Assembly (NCBI GenBank): GCA_024138025.1
Contig: JAMXBD010000362.1
Location: forward strand, 682,001-746,000
DNA length: 64,000 bases
Source: Combretum micranthum
Taxonomy: Eukaryota; Streptophyta; Magnoliopsida; Myrtales; Combretaceae
Direction of reading: 5' to 3'
Both the position numbers and the translations under genes were made by a program. Positions 11,781-22,897 of the stretch are shown one piece after another. The notes beneath the pieces are model-generated. The model did not search any database. It worked only from the letters and a program-made list of their open reading frames with translations, and had not been told where the DNA came from. Position 1 is the stretch's first letter. Each line of letters starts with the position of its first letter.

Positions 11781-12950
11781 ACATACATCCATAACCAAAA
11801 TAGTGATTAATTATGCCAAAAAAAAAAATAATAATAATAACCCATCTCAAGATAACCAATGTGACATTAAATCTAATCTTTGGATAGAGAATTTGACTTA
11901 TAGTAGGCTTTCTTGGTGTAGTAATCAAGTAGAAATGATAAAATCCTATCAAACATTTAGCCTTCTTTTGGGCTAACTAAATGCTCACAATGGATACCTT
12001 ATAATCATCTCACTCATTACCACATGCATGTATAAATTTATGCCAAATAATAGTCTTCCTTTGGGCCGACATATTATTCGCATGAATAAAAACACATACT
12101 ACCATCTTAGTGATTCACAAACAAAAAATGTCCACAACAGAGGTCACTTTGGTGACTATATCATTTCAATTAATTGAAGTGAAAAACTAAGTATAATTAA
12201 TTTAAATTATATAATTAATCACTAATTATAAGCAGAAAAATATATACAATCCTAATGCATATATAAACCAAAATTTTGTATTTATTTCAACTAAAATATT
12301 ATTCAAAATGAATAAAATAAATAAATGAATGTAACCTCTTCATGAAACAATGTCTCCCATCAAGACACCTATTAGGAAGAGTTACAACTCTTCATGAAAG
12401 AATGTCTCGCATCAAGACACCTATTAGGAAGAGTTACAACGCTTCATGAAACAATATTTCATATTTGGGCCACAATTTATTTTCATTCTTTTTACTGTAA
12501 ACTGTATGATGATATCCGACATGCAGAATAACATATTATTCGGTCATCACCACCATCATCAGTGCAATAATATAGTGCATGCAATGTTTTCCCTTTCTTT
12601 TTCATTACTAAAACAAATCAACAATATAAATATACATTTCATAGAATTCGCATGATGATCGTAGAAGAAAACAATGAAAGTGATAAATATTAGAAATATC
12701 ATGCATGCATGGTGGACAACAAAATTCATGTATGCCTTTTGATTCGATGTGCTTTTGTCAATATACAAGTATAACATGAGTACACAACAATCAAATTATA
12801 TGAATGAACCACAAAACCAAAATTTACCAAGATACTAAAATTAAAAATTCTTCCTCAGATCATGTCATAATCAATTCATTTGATCAAATAAAAATTATGT
12901 ACGATAAGTAATCATCAAAACAGAATTCAAACAATTCGAGAACAAGATTA
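11781..12950 (-). other. Long untranslated leader of the copia element
   Basis: The stretch of about 1.2 kb between PBS and gag has no conserved coding frame. It carries a 52-bp tandem repeat (12338-12458), listed separately. The small frames at 12446-12777 on both strands show no recognisable domain. Confidence 0.6.
12338..12458. repeat. 52-bp tandem repeat in the copia leader
   Basis: Two full copies and part of a third start at 12338, 12390 and 12442. Each begins CTTCATGAAA(C/G)AATGT, runs through CATCAAGACACCTATTAGG and ends AAGAGTTACAAC. The first two differ at only a few positions. Confidence 0.9.
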
Positions 12951-12963
12951 GGCTCTGATACCA
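12951..12963 (-). other. Primer-binding site of the copia element
   Basis: On the minus strand TGGTATCAGAGCC starts two bases after the 5' LTR. It is complementary to the 3' end of plant initiator tRNA-Met, the usual primer for minus-strand synthesis. Confidence 0.93.
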
Positions 12964-12965
12964 CT

Positions 12966-13449
12966 TGATAGAATTAATATTAATTAATTAATTAACCCAA
13001 GAACCGAATCCTGTCTAGAAATTATTTGATAACAAGAAAAGATGTAGAAACGTACCAAAATTCATGATTAATTGAAGAATTAGGAAGATGATCTTCTAAT
13101 TGATTGTATCTCCTTAGGTTTTTCTTTTGACAGATGAGAATTTAAAAAGAAAGAATTGATACATCAATTAGAACCACACCCTATTTATAATAAATCTTTA
13201 TGTGTGAAATTACCAATGTGCCCATCATTGATTGATAATTTACATTTCAGGAATTCTACACATATATTAACACCACACTTTATATTTTAGATGATATGGA
13301 CCATTACATAAAATTATATCACTTTATTAGGTCCTCAAACTTTATAATAGTAATATGTATATAATTATTAGCCACAATACATGTACGTCTACATGTCCAT
13401 ATGTATTTATAAATATGTATGCACATAGTGTACAATCCAAATTCTAACA
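12966..13449 (-). repeat. 5' LTR of the copia element
   Basis: 484 bp; this is the upstream LTR because the element lies on the minus strand. It starts TGTTAGAATTTGG and ends next to the PBS. On that strand ATTATAAATAAGG-type sequence near 13,180-13,195 is the best TATA candidate. Confidence 0.93.
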
Positions 13450-13454
13450 CTCTA

Positions 13455-14064
13455 CTCTTAGACATACCAATGGTTCATTGTTTTATTGTACCTCTGATGT
13501 AAAAAACAAAATCATGCTGTATTAAATTATCACATAGCAGCTTAAGATGAAAAGATGAAACGACTCTAGTCTTTTCGTGTTTAAATACCAAAGCAAACTT
13601 TTACTCAGAATATCCAAGTTGTATAATAATTTGTATGGAAAAACGCTCCACAACATCATTACGATATGCTTTCCTTATTTATAGAACATCACGACACTAA
13701 CAAAATCATTCTGCCAGTTCATTGTAACCTTAAATTTAACAAAACCATACATACAACAGAAAACATTCTTATTTTCCATGTACACCAATTTATTCTTTAT
13801 GATTTAGCGTACACTAAGCTATAAATTAAATTTTGACAATATAAAATTATGTTTTAATGTATTTTCTTTGTTATATTTCACAATATATCAATGATATTTT
13901 CTATCACAACTTATTTAAATATTTTAGGGCATATTGACGACCATGCTAATATAATTATTATTGTGGGCTTTATATTTTCGTAAATGTGATGATCTTGAAA
14001 AGCCAAAAAATTCTCATCAAAGAGAAAAACTAACCTCCTAAATTGAACCAATAGGGATAAATTT
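13455..14064. other. AT-rich stretch, nothing recognised
   Basis: No coding frame, repeat or RNA gene that I can support. Confidence 0.5.
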
Positions 14065-14245
14065 TGTAATGCCCTGGAACTCCGCTCATCGAGTTATTGT
14101 CCTTTTTGACTATACGCTATATGGTTTTGTCCTTTGGTACCATCACTTCTCAAAAGGTCATCGATCTTGAGATTGTTCTATCTAGAGCATGTTTAACTTT
14201 GGGGTTTCGATGAATTCCAAGCTATTAATCTGTAATCCCCTTAAT
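14065..14245 (-). repeat. Cassandra-type TRIM LTR fragment with 5S rRNA-like segment
   Basis: The segment at about 14136-14232 is recognisable as a diverged reverse complement of plant 5S rRNA. It shows AAAAGGTCATCGATCTTGAG, then AGAGCATGTTTAACTTTGG, then TTTCGATGAATTCC and CTATTAAT, in 5S order. The edge at 14065 reads TGTAATGCCC, consistent with an LTR terminus of the other strand. 5S-derived segments embedded in LTRs define the Cassandra TRIM family. Only one LTR-like piece is visible, so it is a fragment or solo LTR. It is too diverged to be a functional 5S gene. Confidence 0.65.
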
Positions 14246-14790
14246 TTTACATAGCTCGGTTATAATACATATTATAAATAAAATGTAGAATCATAAAAGA
14301 ACTATAACAAAAACATCAGAAATCTCTCCAAATTTTTTGCGATTTAAATTTTTAAGTATGAACAATTAGAATAAAGAATCTTTATCACTAAAACTTTAAA
14401 AGTTCATAATAAAGAACAAATAAAACTATTTAATATTTAAGAACCTAAGTTTTAATGTTAAAAAAAATTAAAATATTCAAGTTAAATAATTCTGAGTCTA
14501 TAAAAACTAAAATTCTGATCTAATCTAGTAATTTATAATTGGTAAAAAGAACTAAGTAATAAATATAAAATTAAAATTAAATTTCTAATATAATAAAAAG
14601 TCTAGAATAAATTTATAAATAGAAATGAATTCGTATGTAATTTCAAATCTTAAAAATTTATAATAAAGTCGAATTAAGAAAAAAATAATTATTAATTTAT
14701 CAAAATACCACCAAACAAAACTTTTAAACAAATAAAATATAATTTACGATAGCAGATATAAAAACTAAAAAGTAAAAGTATTAAACTAAA
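14246..14790. other. Very AT-rich stretch, nothing recognised
   Basis: Low-complexity A/T sequence without a supported feature. Confidence 0.5.
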
Positions 14791-15375
14791 GATTCTATGT
14801 ATACTATCGTATTCAGAATATTTAATATCGTTAATATGTAAATTTTTATCCAAAAATATTATCAAATCAGTATTTATCATACGTGTCATTTAGATGCACA
14901 AAATTAATTTTGTTCAACAATTTATATTTTTTCTCACTCCTTACATATTTATTGATTATAAATTTATCATCTTCCTTTTGTTTTTGTATTTTCATATATC
15001 CTAACTCAATTACTTTTTTTTTTTTTGGCTTTGTTTACGTATGTGATTTACTTTCATTTTGGACTCTACTGGACGCGATTAAGTTCCAACAAAAAGCGAA
15101 AAATCAAACACATATACACGTATCTTTAATAGAAATTCTATATATACCATAGTGTTCAGAATATTTAATAACGTGAATATACAACTTTTCATCTAAAAAT
15201 ATTACCGAATTAGTATTTAACATACGTATCACTTAAACCCGCAAAATTGATTTTTTTCACAAGTTTATATTTTTACCCCCTCCTTACACTATTGTTGGTT
15301 ATAAATTTATCATATTCTCTTTATTTTAGTATTTCTATCCATCCTATCCTCATAATTTTTTCATTCGTTTTCCAC
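14791..15375. repeat. Diverged tandem duplication with 343-bp offset
   Basis: About 240 bp starting at 14791 (ATTCTATGTATACTATCGT, CAGAATATTTAAT, then a CATACGTGTCA(C)TT segment and TATAAATTTATCAT) reappears in the same order at 15134-15375, offset 343 bp. About 100 bp of unrelated sequence separates the copies. Short reading frames (14883-15152, 15247-15477) lie on the two copies and are not supported as genes. Confidence 0.7.
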
Positions 15376-15849
15376 GTTCTTTTTCTCTCCTTCATTCCAG
15401 TGCAAATGGAGAATGACTACGGCTGTAAAAATCCCAGCCAAAATTTGCATGCAATTTGCTCAAATAATTTACATTAAAGCCAACCATTCAACACATATGG
15501 ACTAATCAAAAGACACCAAATGCTCCTTGCATTAAATGAAAGAATACAAACTTAAAGCAAATTATCCGAAATAATTACAATTGTTTCCTTTGCGTGATTC
15601 ACGGTTGTAACGGAAGACAACTTGTCACAAGTTGTTCAATTATTTTTTTCCTCACCGTGCAGCCTCTAGGAGATATTAATAGCCAATCAAGCCCATAATG
15701 TTTGACAATTTGACAATTTGAGATCTAATAAAAACACAACAAATAGCCACATAAGTAATAATTGTTGACTTAAAATTCTGGTTGTCAAAAAGACACAAAA
15801 CCTACTGTGAAGCCCCAAATTGCAAACGTAAACTATAGTTCTAGCATCT
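15376..15849. other. Intergenic stretch, nothing recognised
   Basis: Contains a short TTTGACAATTTGACAATTTG repeat near 15700; otherwise no supported feature. Confidence 0.45.
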
Positions 15850-18722
15850 TCCATATAGCTATTTAATACTTGTATAAATAATGGTAATGAGCAGACAAAC
15901 AAGCTTCATAACTTCCCAAAAACTCAACTCAACTCATAAACTACTTATTCTCATCCACAAAAGCAAGTCAAATAACAAAACAAACAATTCCTTTTCTCCC
16001 ACCAAGCCCCACCGTAAATTAACATCTATATATAATTAAAAAAAAAAAAACCACTTTACCTCTCTATAATTTCACCATAAGCCATACCATGAAGACTACA
16101 AATTACTAGACCAAATTCAAATAAATACTCCAAAGGATCAATTCTTTTTTAGGAAGAGTGTTGTCCACACCATCTTTATTCCACCAAGGTAATTCTTATC
16201 TTGTATTATATCTTATATTTCAACTACGTAGAAAACTAGGAAATTAATGCTTAGAAATTAGCTATGTATCACTATTTGTTTAGTTACTATATGAATATGT
16301 AGATGAGCATTTAATGAATTATTAAATTTGAGTAATCCTTATTCTATGATAGAAATGTGTTGTACTTAGTATAGAATAACAAGAACCATAAAAACCCCCA
16401 TAGTATTAACATTTATAATACATAGAACTTGTCATGCATATACTAAGAACTATGACTAGTAGAGTAACTTTATAATGTAATGCATTAAGTAGAATTTAAC
16501 TAACTAAAACCCTAACATACTTATGGTAGTTTTGGTTCTCATAGAAGTTTCTAAACTATCATGTAAGTTTCATAAACCAACCTATACTATATTTAGTAAA
16601 ACATACCTATAACCTTACCTAGATAATAAAATCTAGCCTACATGACCATTAGGATACCCATAAGGAATTTTAATCTTATGAACATAAATGATATCATGAT
16701 AAAAGAACATATCATTTAGATGCCATGGAGAAATGATATATGATTGGAATGAGAATAGAAGGATACATGCAACAAAATAAATCCTAAGATCTAAATCCCT
16801 AGAATATATGTTCATCTATGTGCATTTAGGAGCAAGTTATGAATAAACGATCCTCAAAAACTATATGAGCTCCTAAGCTTATTAGAAGGATAAATTTCGC
16901 ATATAATTGTTATATGTTTATTAAATATATATATTTTATTAAAATTTAATAAAATCTTAATTTATATTTTGTGTATTTATAATATATATATATATCTTAT
17001 TCCATTGGCTTACAAATATGTTAAAGGAATTTTTTTAAAGGACTAGATACTAAAATGTGACCTTAAATAATAAAAATATTAACTTAAAAAGATAGATAAG
17101 ATTGATAAACCAAGAAATAGTAAATAAAAATCTACTACCAAAAGATGTAGAACTTAAAGAACAAAGAAAACCCCTTAGATATAAATATAGATATCAAATT
17201 AAGATCAAGACAAGCAAAATAAAAATAAATATTAAATAATAATTGATTACCCTGGGACCATTAAAGGACCAATGCAGGTAATAGAAATTAAATTAAATAT
17301 CAAGATAGGACACTTAGACAATCATAGAAGTTTAGTTACGTTATTTATATTATGATAATACATATTTTGACTTAATAAGTGACGATAAATTGTAAATAAT
17401 ATAAATAGAACTAATATATCTTAAATGAATTATTTTACTAATTAAAATCATATTGGATTGGTTAAATTAATTAAAATAGATTTAGTATTTGAATTAGGCG
17501 ATTAGTTTCAATTAACTCAGCTTAGACTAATATACTAAGTAAAACCACAAAAAGAAAGGAGTACGTAATTTCTAAAATACGTCTAATTTAGAATTAGTGT
17601 AAATAATAGTATAAGTTATACCATAATTAATATGGTGAATATATTATTTCAAATATCTTATTTTCGGAACTAATAGAAGAATAGATTAGTTAAATAATAA
17701 ATATCCGTTATTTCATTTTCATAGGAAAAATAGATCAATTCTCGAATTTCCAATAGCATATTCCGATAGTTTAGCGAGGACCATAAAAGAAAATGATCAT
17801 GCATTACACAATTTGCATAAATAACATTTGAGCAAGTGGCAGCCTACTACGTGTTAGTATTTCGGCCCTCTGATAATGCTTGGTTGACCTAGGCTAAAAA
17901 CTATTAGATCAACGTAAGGTTACCTTTGAGCTGTCGATACTATAGGAACTAAATGGTAAACGAAGGACGCCGCTTATAGTATCGCTTTAAAAGGACTAAT
18001 ATTTAGTGGAGTTTCTAAGGTAGAAAACAAGAAATGAGAGATTTAAGATATAGTTAATTTAAAGAGATAATTAAAGTGAGTATGGTTGTATTCCTGTATG
18101 CCTAGTCTCTCCTGGGTAGGTGGGCCATAGCAATGTGATCCTTCAACCCCGATGAGAGGGCGTAAATCTCCATGCTGCTTTGGATTCTAAATCATCCAAG
18201 CTTGTAATGTGCATATGATTGATTGTTGCATTGCATATGATTGGTAATTATACTTTTTTGTTATTGGTTGATGTGTGGTCTAGTCAGGTTATCTCATTAA
18301 GCCCGTGGTTCACTCAGCCCTCAACAGTTTTTGTGTATGATCAATATTAGCTGGGATTGGGATAGGAATGTGTGAAGAGAGCTTCTCCAACAATCTCTAT
18401 TGAAGATAGAAATATAGGATATTGTAAACTTAGAATGTAAATTAGATAAATTTTATAATAATTTGAAATCTATAAGTCGTAAGTGTGACACCCTTTTTTA
18501 CTATTTGGTAGGGGATACCGATTCTCTGCGATCTTGGTAGAAAGTGGACAATCGGATTCCATAATTGAAATCCAGTAACATAATATATCATTTATATGAA
18601 AGTTATTGATAAATAAAAAGTCTTGTACACTCTGACTTATAAGACGGCTCTCATATTATGGGTGCACACGTAGTATGATAGATTTAGATTAATCCTACTA
18701 GGCCCCCTTTCGAGGCATGACA
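15850..18722 (+). repeat. Divergent gypsy-type LTR-like sequence
   Basis: The layout parallels the large LTRs further right. A TATA-like TGTATAAATAATGG near 15872 precedes a leader rich in C and A. An ACCAAG|GTAATT donor-like site lies near 16189, followed by a long AT-rich stretch. A segment near 18145-18175 (CTTCAACCCCGATGAGAGGG, then CGTAAATC) resembles the LTR block that reads CCTGAATGGAGAGGTAAATC at about 58850. A CTCATTAAGCCCGTGG segment near 18290 parallels the CACTAAGCTAGT block, and CTTTCGAGGCATGACA closes it at 18722. The left boundary is not found, and a TGTGACACCC start near 18485 may mark an internal junction. A diverged LTR is my best reading. Confidence 0.4.
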
Positions 18723-19005
18723 TAACCAAATGACGATTCCGTGATTAGAGTTTCACTATCTATATTTGAGAGGTACTTACTCCTTCACTTCTGGCTCTCT
18801 AGAACTCCGGTATTATTTGCTTTAGCCACATGTTACTCGGTTTTATGATTGGTACCAACACGTCCTAAGAGGTCTCCTATCTTAAGATTGTTGTGCTCAT
18901 AGCACACTTAACTTTTGAATTCGAATGAACTCCAAGCTATTGCACTAAATGGTTCCTTTGTGATTACAGTTCCATCATTTATATTTAAGAGGTATTACAA
19001 ATTTT
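18723..19005 (-). repeat. Second Cassandra-type fragment with 5S rRNA-like segment
   Basis: A reverse-complement 5S-like segment lies at about 18851-18949: CCTAAGAGGTCTCCTATCTT, then CTCATAGCACACTTAACTT, then GAATTC and ATGAACTCC. It is flanked by a 45-bp direct repeat (about 18733-18780 and 18951-18998) containing GTGATTA, ATCTATATTTGAGAGGTA and variants. That arrangement suggests overlapping pieces of two LTRs. No protein-coding capacity, as usual for TRIMs. Confidence 0.6.
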
Positions 19006-20099
19006 GTCCTACACTGAAGCAAATATGTTTGGAAACTTTAATTCTCCAATAACATTAAAGGAGTCGGCCTTGGAAAGAAAAAGAACAAACCCAGTTTGTT
19101 TATTTAGTAAATTAACAATAGTTTTGAGATAGAGATAATAAAATAAGAAACAATTGCAAAAAAATAGCATATTAAAAGAATGTAACAAAACAAAGAGGAG
19201 GGTATTGTATGTGATAAGAGTAATTATTTTAAATTTTTTATTTTCATAGTACTATTATTCTAAACTTTTCTTTGCGTATAAAACCTATTTAATAGAATTA
19301 TTAAATCAGGTTTTGTTCACTGATTAGTTTGGTTTAAAAAATCATAGAACAAATGATTAGAACAAACAGAAAAAATATAGGAAAATTAACGTTAGATAAA
19401 ACTTGTAGCTTATTGAATCCTCTTTAATCCATCTTCCTCATTCATAAGAGTAATTTCTTCATCGAATATCAAGTGAAGCACCTCAAAAATTTATCATGGT
19501 AGTAAATTCTTAAAACTTTGTGGCTTTTGGAGCACTACTTAAAATCATCACTTTATTAAATTTAAAGAAAACAAAGAAAAGGAATAAAGCCATTTTTAGT
19601 AAACAATAGTTAAATGTAACAAACCTTTTGCCATGTCAATTGTATCATCCTTCTTAATTAGTACATAAAATTGTCCAGAGCTATAAGAACACTCTCAGTG
19701 ATAATGTTAAACAATAAAAACCAAATGTAAATTACTGAAAAGGTAGAAAAAAAAAAAAAAACCTGTATCGTGACAGAAGTATCTCGCCACGTTCATATAA
19801 TATCAATTGTAAATTGAAACAAAAGATCTTAAATAATGCACTTGCCATTAAAAAAAAAAAAAAAGGAATGAATTTTTGTAAGATAATGGTAAAATGGAAT
19901 GGGAAAAAAAAAATCACAATCGTCTCCCGTTTTGGGTAATAGATGCATGTATTGCCAACAATGATTTTGTGTGATATATGCAGTTTACTATGGAAAGAAA
20001 ACTATATATTAAATGTTCCAAGCACATATATTGCTGCAGTTTATTCCACTCGATGATTTCTTATTGTTTTCAATATTATTGTTATTTCAAGTTCGTGGT
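19006..20099. other. AT-rich flank, nothing recognised
   Basis: Contains several A-runs (near 19749, 19852 and 19905) but no supported gene or element. It is the left flank of the nested insertion at 20105. Confidence 0.5.
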
Positions 20100-20104
20100 A
20101 CTAC

Positions 20105-20622
20105 TGATGCGGTGCGAATCACGATCAAATGACGAGATAAATGAGATAAATCAAGACGATTCAAAGAAAGGAAAAATGAAGTAAAAAAAAGATATAAGCC
20201 AACCCTAAAGCAACGTTAATTTAAAAGCCGCTGGCCTTTATTAGTTTGTTGCTTTGTTTCCTATTTTCTTTAGACGATATATTGTATTTATTATTTAGTC
20301 AATTTTGCATTTATTAGGATTTTGACTTTTAGGATTCTATCTTTTGGGTTTTCTTTAATCATTATTTGTATTTATTATTAGTCAATATTGTATTTATTAT
20401 TTACTTTTATTAGGATTTTACCTTTTTAGGATTTTCATGTAATAGTATAAATAGGTCTTTAGGCTTGTTTTTTGATGAACAACTGATATTTTGACATCTT
20501 TGATATTGATTGAGAAGGTTTTCTCTGAATTTGCAATTGCTTAACAATTGTGTGATTAAGTTCACGTTTTGAAATCAATCATAGTTATTGATTTCGTTAT
20601 TCAACGATTTCGTGCTGCGTCA
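20105..20622 (+). repeat. 5' LTR of the small gypsy element
   Basis: 518 bp, TGATGCGGTGCG... to ...GTGCTGCGTCA. It includes a TATA-like AGTATAAATAGG near 20445-20456 and a T-rich region before it. The paired LTR at 29902-30420 is similar, with scattered changes including the terminal dinucleotides. Confidence 0.9.
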
Positions 20623-20625
20623 GAT

Positions 20626-20637
20626 TGGTATCAGAGC
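20626..20637 (+). other. Primer-binding site of the small gypsy element
   Basis: TGGTATCAGAGC begins three bases after the 5' LTR and matches the initiator tRNA-Met complement exactly. Confidence 0.93.
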
Positions 20638-20649
20638 GGGTAAAATCCT

Positions 20650-21724
20650 GTAGAGATATCGATAGACTGCAGAATAAGAGGTGGTCGTATTCTTGGCGGT
20701 GTTCGGGGTATGGAAGTCCTACGTTACAGGCGACCGATACGAAGGGCGGTAGAGGAAAACATGGGTCAAATATTCGAATGTATGGAACAACGCTTTGATG
20801 ACTTGATCTATCGATCCAATACCAACGGTAGCAGCCAGGATTATTGGAGACGACCGAAAGGCGATCCAAGGATTAGTTCTGTTACTTATGATATTGATGA
20901 TGAAGATGAGATTTTGTTTTATGATAGACAACCCCGCAGAAGAGCGGTGATGGTGGTGGCAGATCTACAAGGGGTAAAGCATATTGAAGATGCAATTTTG
21001 ATGATTATTATGAATGTAGATATAAATATGAAAGGAATGATTTCAAATTACATATAGACATTCCATATTTTAGAGGGCACTTAGGGAATCAGGAATTTAT
21101 TGATTGGATTGATGAGATTAAGAGAATCTTTAAATATGTAAAAATTCCTAAAGAAAAAAAAAATGAAATTGGTGGCTTGTAAAGTAAACGGCTATGCTTC
21201 TGTTTGGTGGAGAGGTCACAGAATAGGATGTATCGAGAAGGAAAGCAGCCTATTAGAACGTGGTTTAGAATGAAGTTATTAATGGCAGATAAGTTTCTCC
21301 CTCCAGATTATTCTGTAGAGTTTGAGAAGTCGGTGGAAAGTAGTAACTGGAAGGAAGTAGAAGATGTTCCTACTCCAGAGGAAAGTGGGAAATGATACAT
21401 TGAAGAAACTTCTCAAGAGACCCCATCATAATTGCAGAAGCCATCACTCTTGATATACTGCCTGAAATTACCACGAAACATATTGAGATTCTTAAAGTTG
21501 TTGAAAGCAAACTTGTGGAACACTGGTTCAAGAGGAGAAAGCAAATGAATCAACTATTGTTGAGTTAGATGACAAGTTGATTGACGAAGTTGAAGATAAA
21601 GAAAAGAAAAGAGAATAGATGAAGTGGTTGAAAAGGAAGCGAAGGAGGAGCCTGAAAGTAAACAGGTTGAGACTAGAAACAAGGAGAAAGTAGATATGGA
21701 AGAGAAGAATTTGGATGCTAAGGA
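20650..21724 (+). pseudogene. gag: Ty3/gypsy gag remnant
   Basis: Pieces of a retrotransposon gag capsid domain are spread over frames. An open stretch at 20710-21057 starts with a basic region and an NMGQIFECMEQRFDDL segment. After a frameshift near 20990 come YERNDFKL, DIPYFRGHLG, EFIDWIDEIKRIFKYVKIP and GYASVWW. A GKQPIRTWFRMKLLMADKFL segment then lies in 21204-21395. The remainder, to 21724, is a charged E/K-rich tail. The order matches the retrotransposon_gag family (PF03732). At least two frame changes make it non-functional. Confidence 0.8.
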
Positions 21725-22889
21725 TGTAGTGTAAACCTTTAAAAATTTCATAATTCTTAGAAAATAATCCTAAGAGTCAAACACTGGAATTGAAACCCTA
21801 AAAATCAAACCAAGTTAAAACTTAATTCTAAATAAGATCAAAAATGAGAATTCTTAGTCTTGAGAAAATGAGAACCCTCTAAACAAAATATAAAATCCAA
21901 CTATTGGTTGAATCAACATCCGTACGCTAATCAAATCATCTACCCGATTCCTAAAACGCAAATCAAAATGATATATCCAAATAACGCTTGACAACAAAAT
22001 GTTAAAATCTTAAAACCCTCAGTGAATTTAAAAAAAAAAAACAAAAATTTCAATATTCACCAAAAGTCAAACTAAGTCAACTCATAACCCTAGACTCAGT
22101 TAAACGATCCCAAGAACTGAAAACTATTAAATAATCACAAATAAAATGAGATAAACCATAGATATTGAACAAAAAATATAATACGGTCAAAACTCCAAAA
22201 TTATGTCTTACGAATGACTCAACAAAACCGGAAGTCAAATGGGAACCCTAAAAGTCAACAAAACTTACAACAAACCCTAGTGTTTAAGATCCGGCATTTC
22301 CACGCTATTAAATTCTAAACATCGAACTAAAAATAATTGTTGATAATAGTTCGTAATAATATAGGGAAGCTTAAAAATATCATATTCGCAAATTTCTAGT
22401 GTCCTTAGAATCCGAACGGGATCAGTTTCCAAAAATCTTGCCCTGGTATACCGGACGGTAAAAATATTCCGTTAATACCAATAGACTCATAAAAATATAA
22501 TGTTTTCAAAAATATCAGTTTTAGAATTTTTCGGTACATAAAAATTACAGATATCGTATTTATACGTGTATTTTTATTACTATCGGTACTTTAATTGTCA
22601 GTTTACTATTCATAATACTTTTCTACTATTCATTATTATTTCTCTATCTCTACTCTTTCTTGCTACCTATTCTTATACCTACATACCTATTTCTTACAAT
22701 TTTATTTTCCCATAAAAGTTCTACACCACATATTATCAAACTTCTCTTACACTTTTCTTCTAAAATTATTTTTTTTATCACTTCTCTCTCTCTCCTTTGA
22801 TGTTGCCATCCACTCCTCCCTCTCTCTTCATCCTCATTTAATTTCTTTGTCAATTAATTTAATTACATCTAATTTTCATTCCAAAATTC

Positions 22890-22897
22890 TATAAATA
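22890..22897 (+). promoter_or_regulatory. LTR TATA box
   Basis: TCTATAAATATCC followed by a pyrimidine/adenine-rich leader, in the same context as the TATA boxes at 35341 and 56239. Confidence 0.65.

Larger units (their letters stand above)
6998..13449 (-). mobile_element. Ty1/copia LTR retrotransposon, complete ends, internally defective
   Basis: A 6,452-bp element on the minus strand. Both LTRs (6998-7478 and 12966-13449) begin TGTTAGAATTTGG and end TCTATCA when read on that strand. The 5-bp target duplication CTCTA is perfect (6993-6997 and 13450-13454). PBS and PPT are next to the expected LTRs. By eye the LTRs differ at about ten positions plus two small indels in about 480 bp, roughly 2%, implying a fairly recent insertion. 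Integrase, reverse transcriptase and RNase H form one long open frame. Gag and protease are interrupted by frameshifts, a stop and an apparent internal gag deletion, so it is not autonomous. The copia clade is not resolved by eye. Confidence 0.95.

Noticed and set aside
12338..12458. CRISPR-like repeat-spacer array
   Set aside because: Units are contiguous with no spacers, and the host is a plant retroelement leader.
14136..14232. A functional 5S rRNA gene
   Set aside because: Similarity to 5S is clear but heavily diverged, and the segment lies in an LTR-like context; better explained as a Cassandra-type fragment.
20626..20637. tRNA gene because of TGGTATCAGAGC
   Set aside because: Only the 3'-end complement is present, next to LTR ends; it is a primer-binding site. 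The same applies at 12951, 32928 and 59469.
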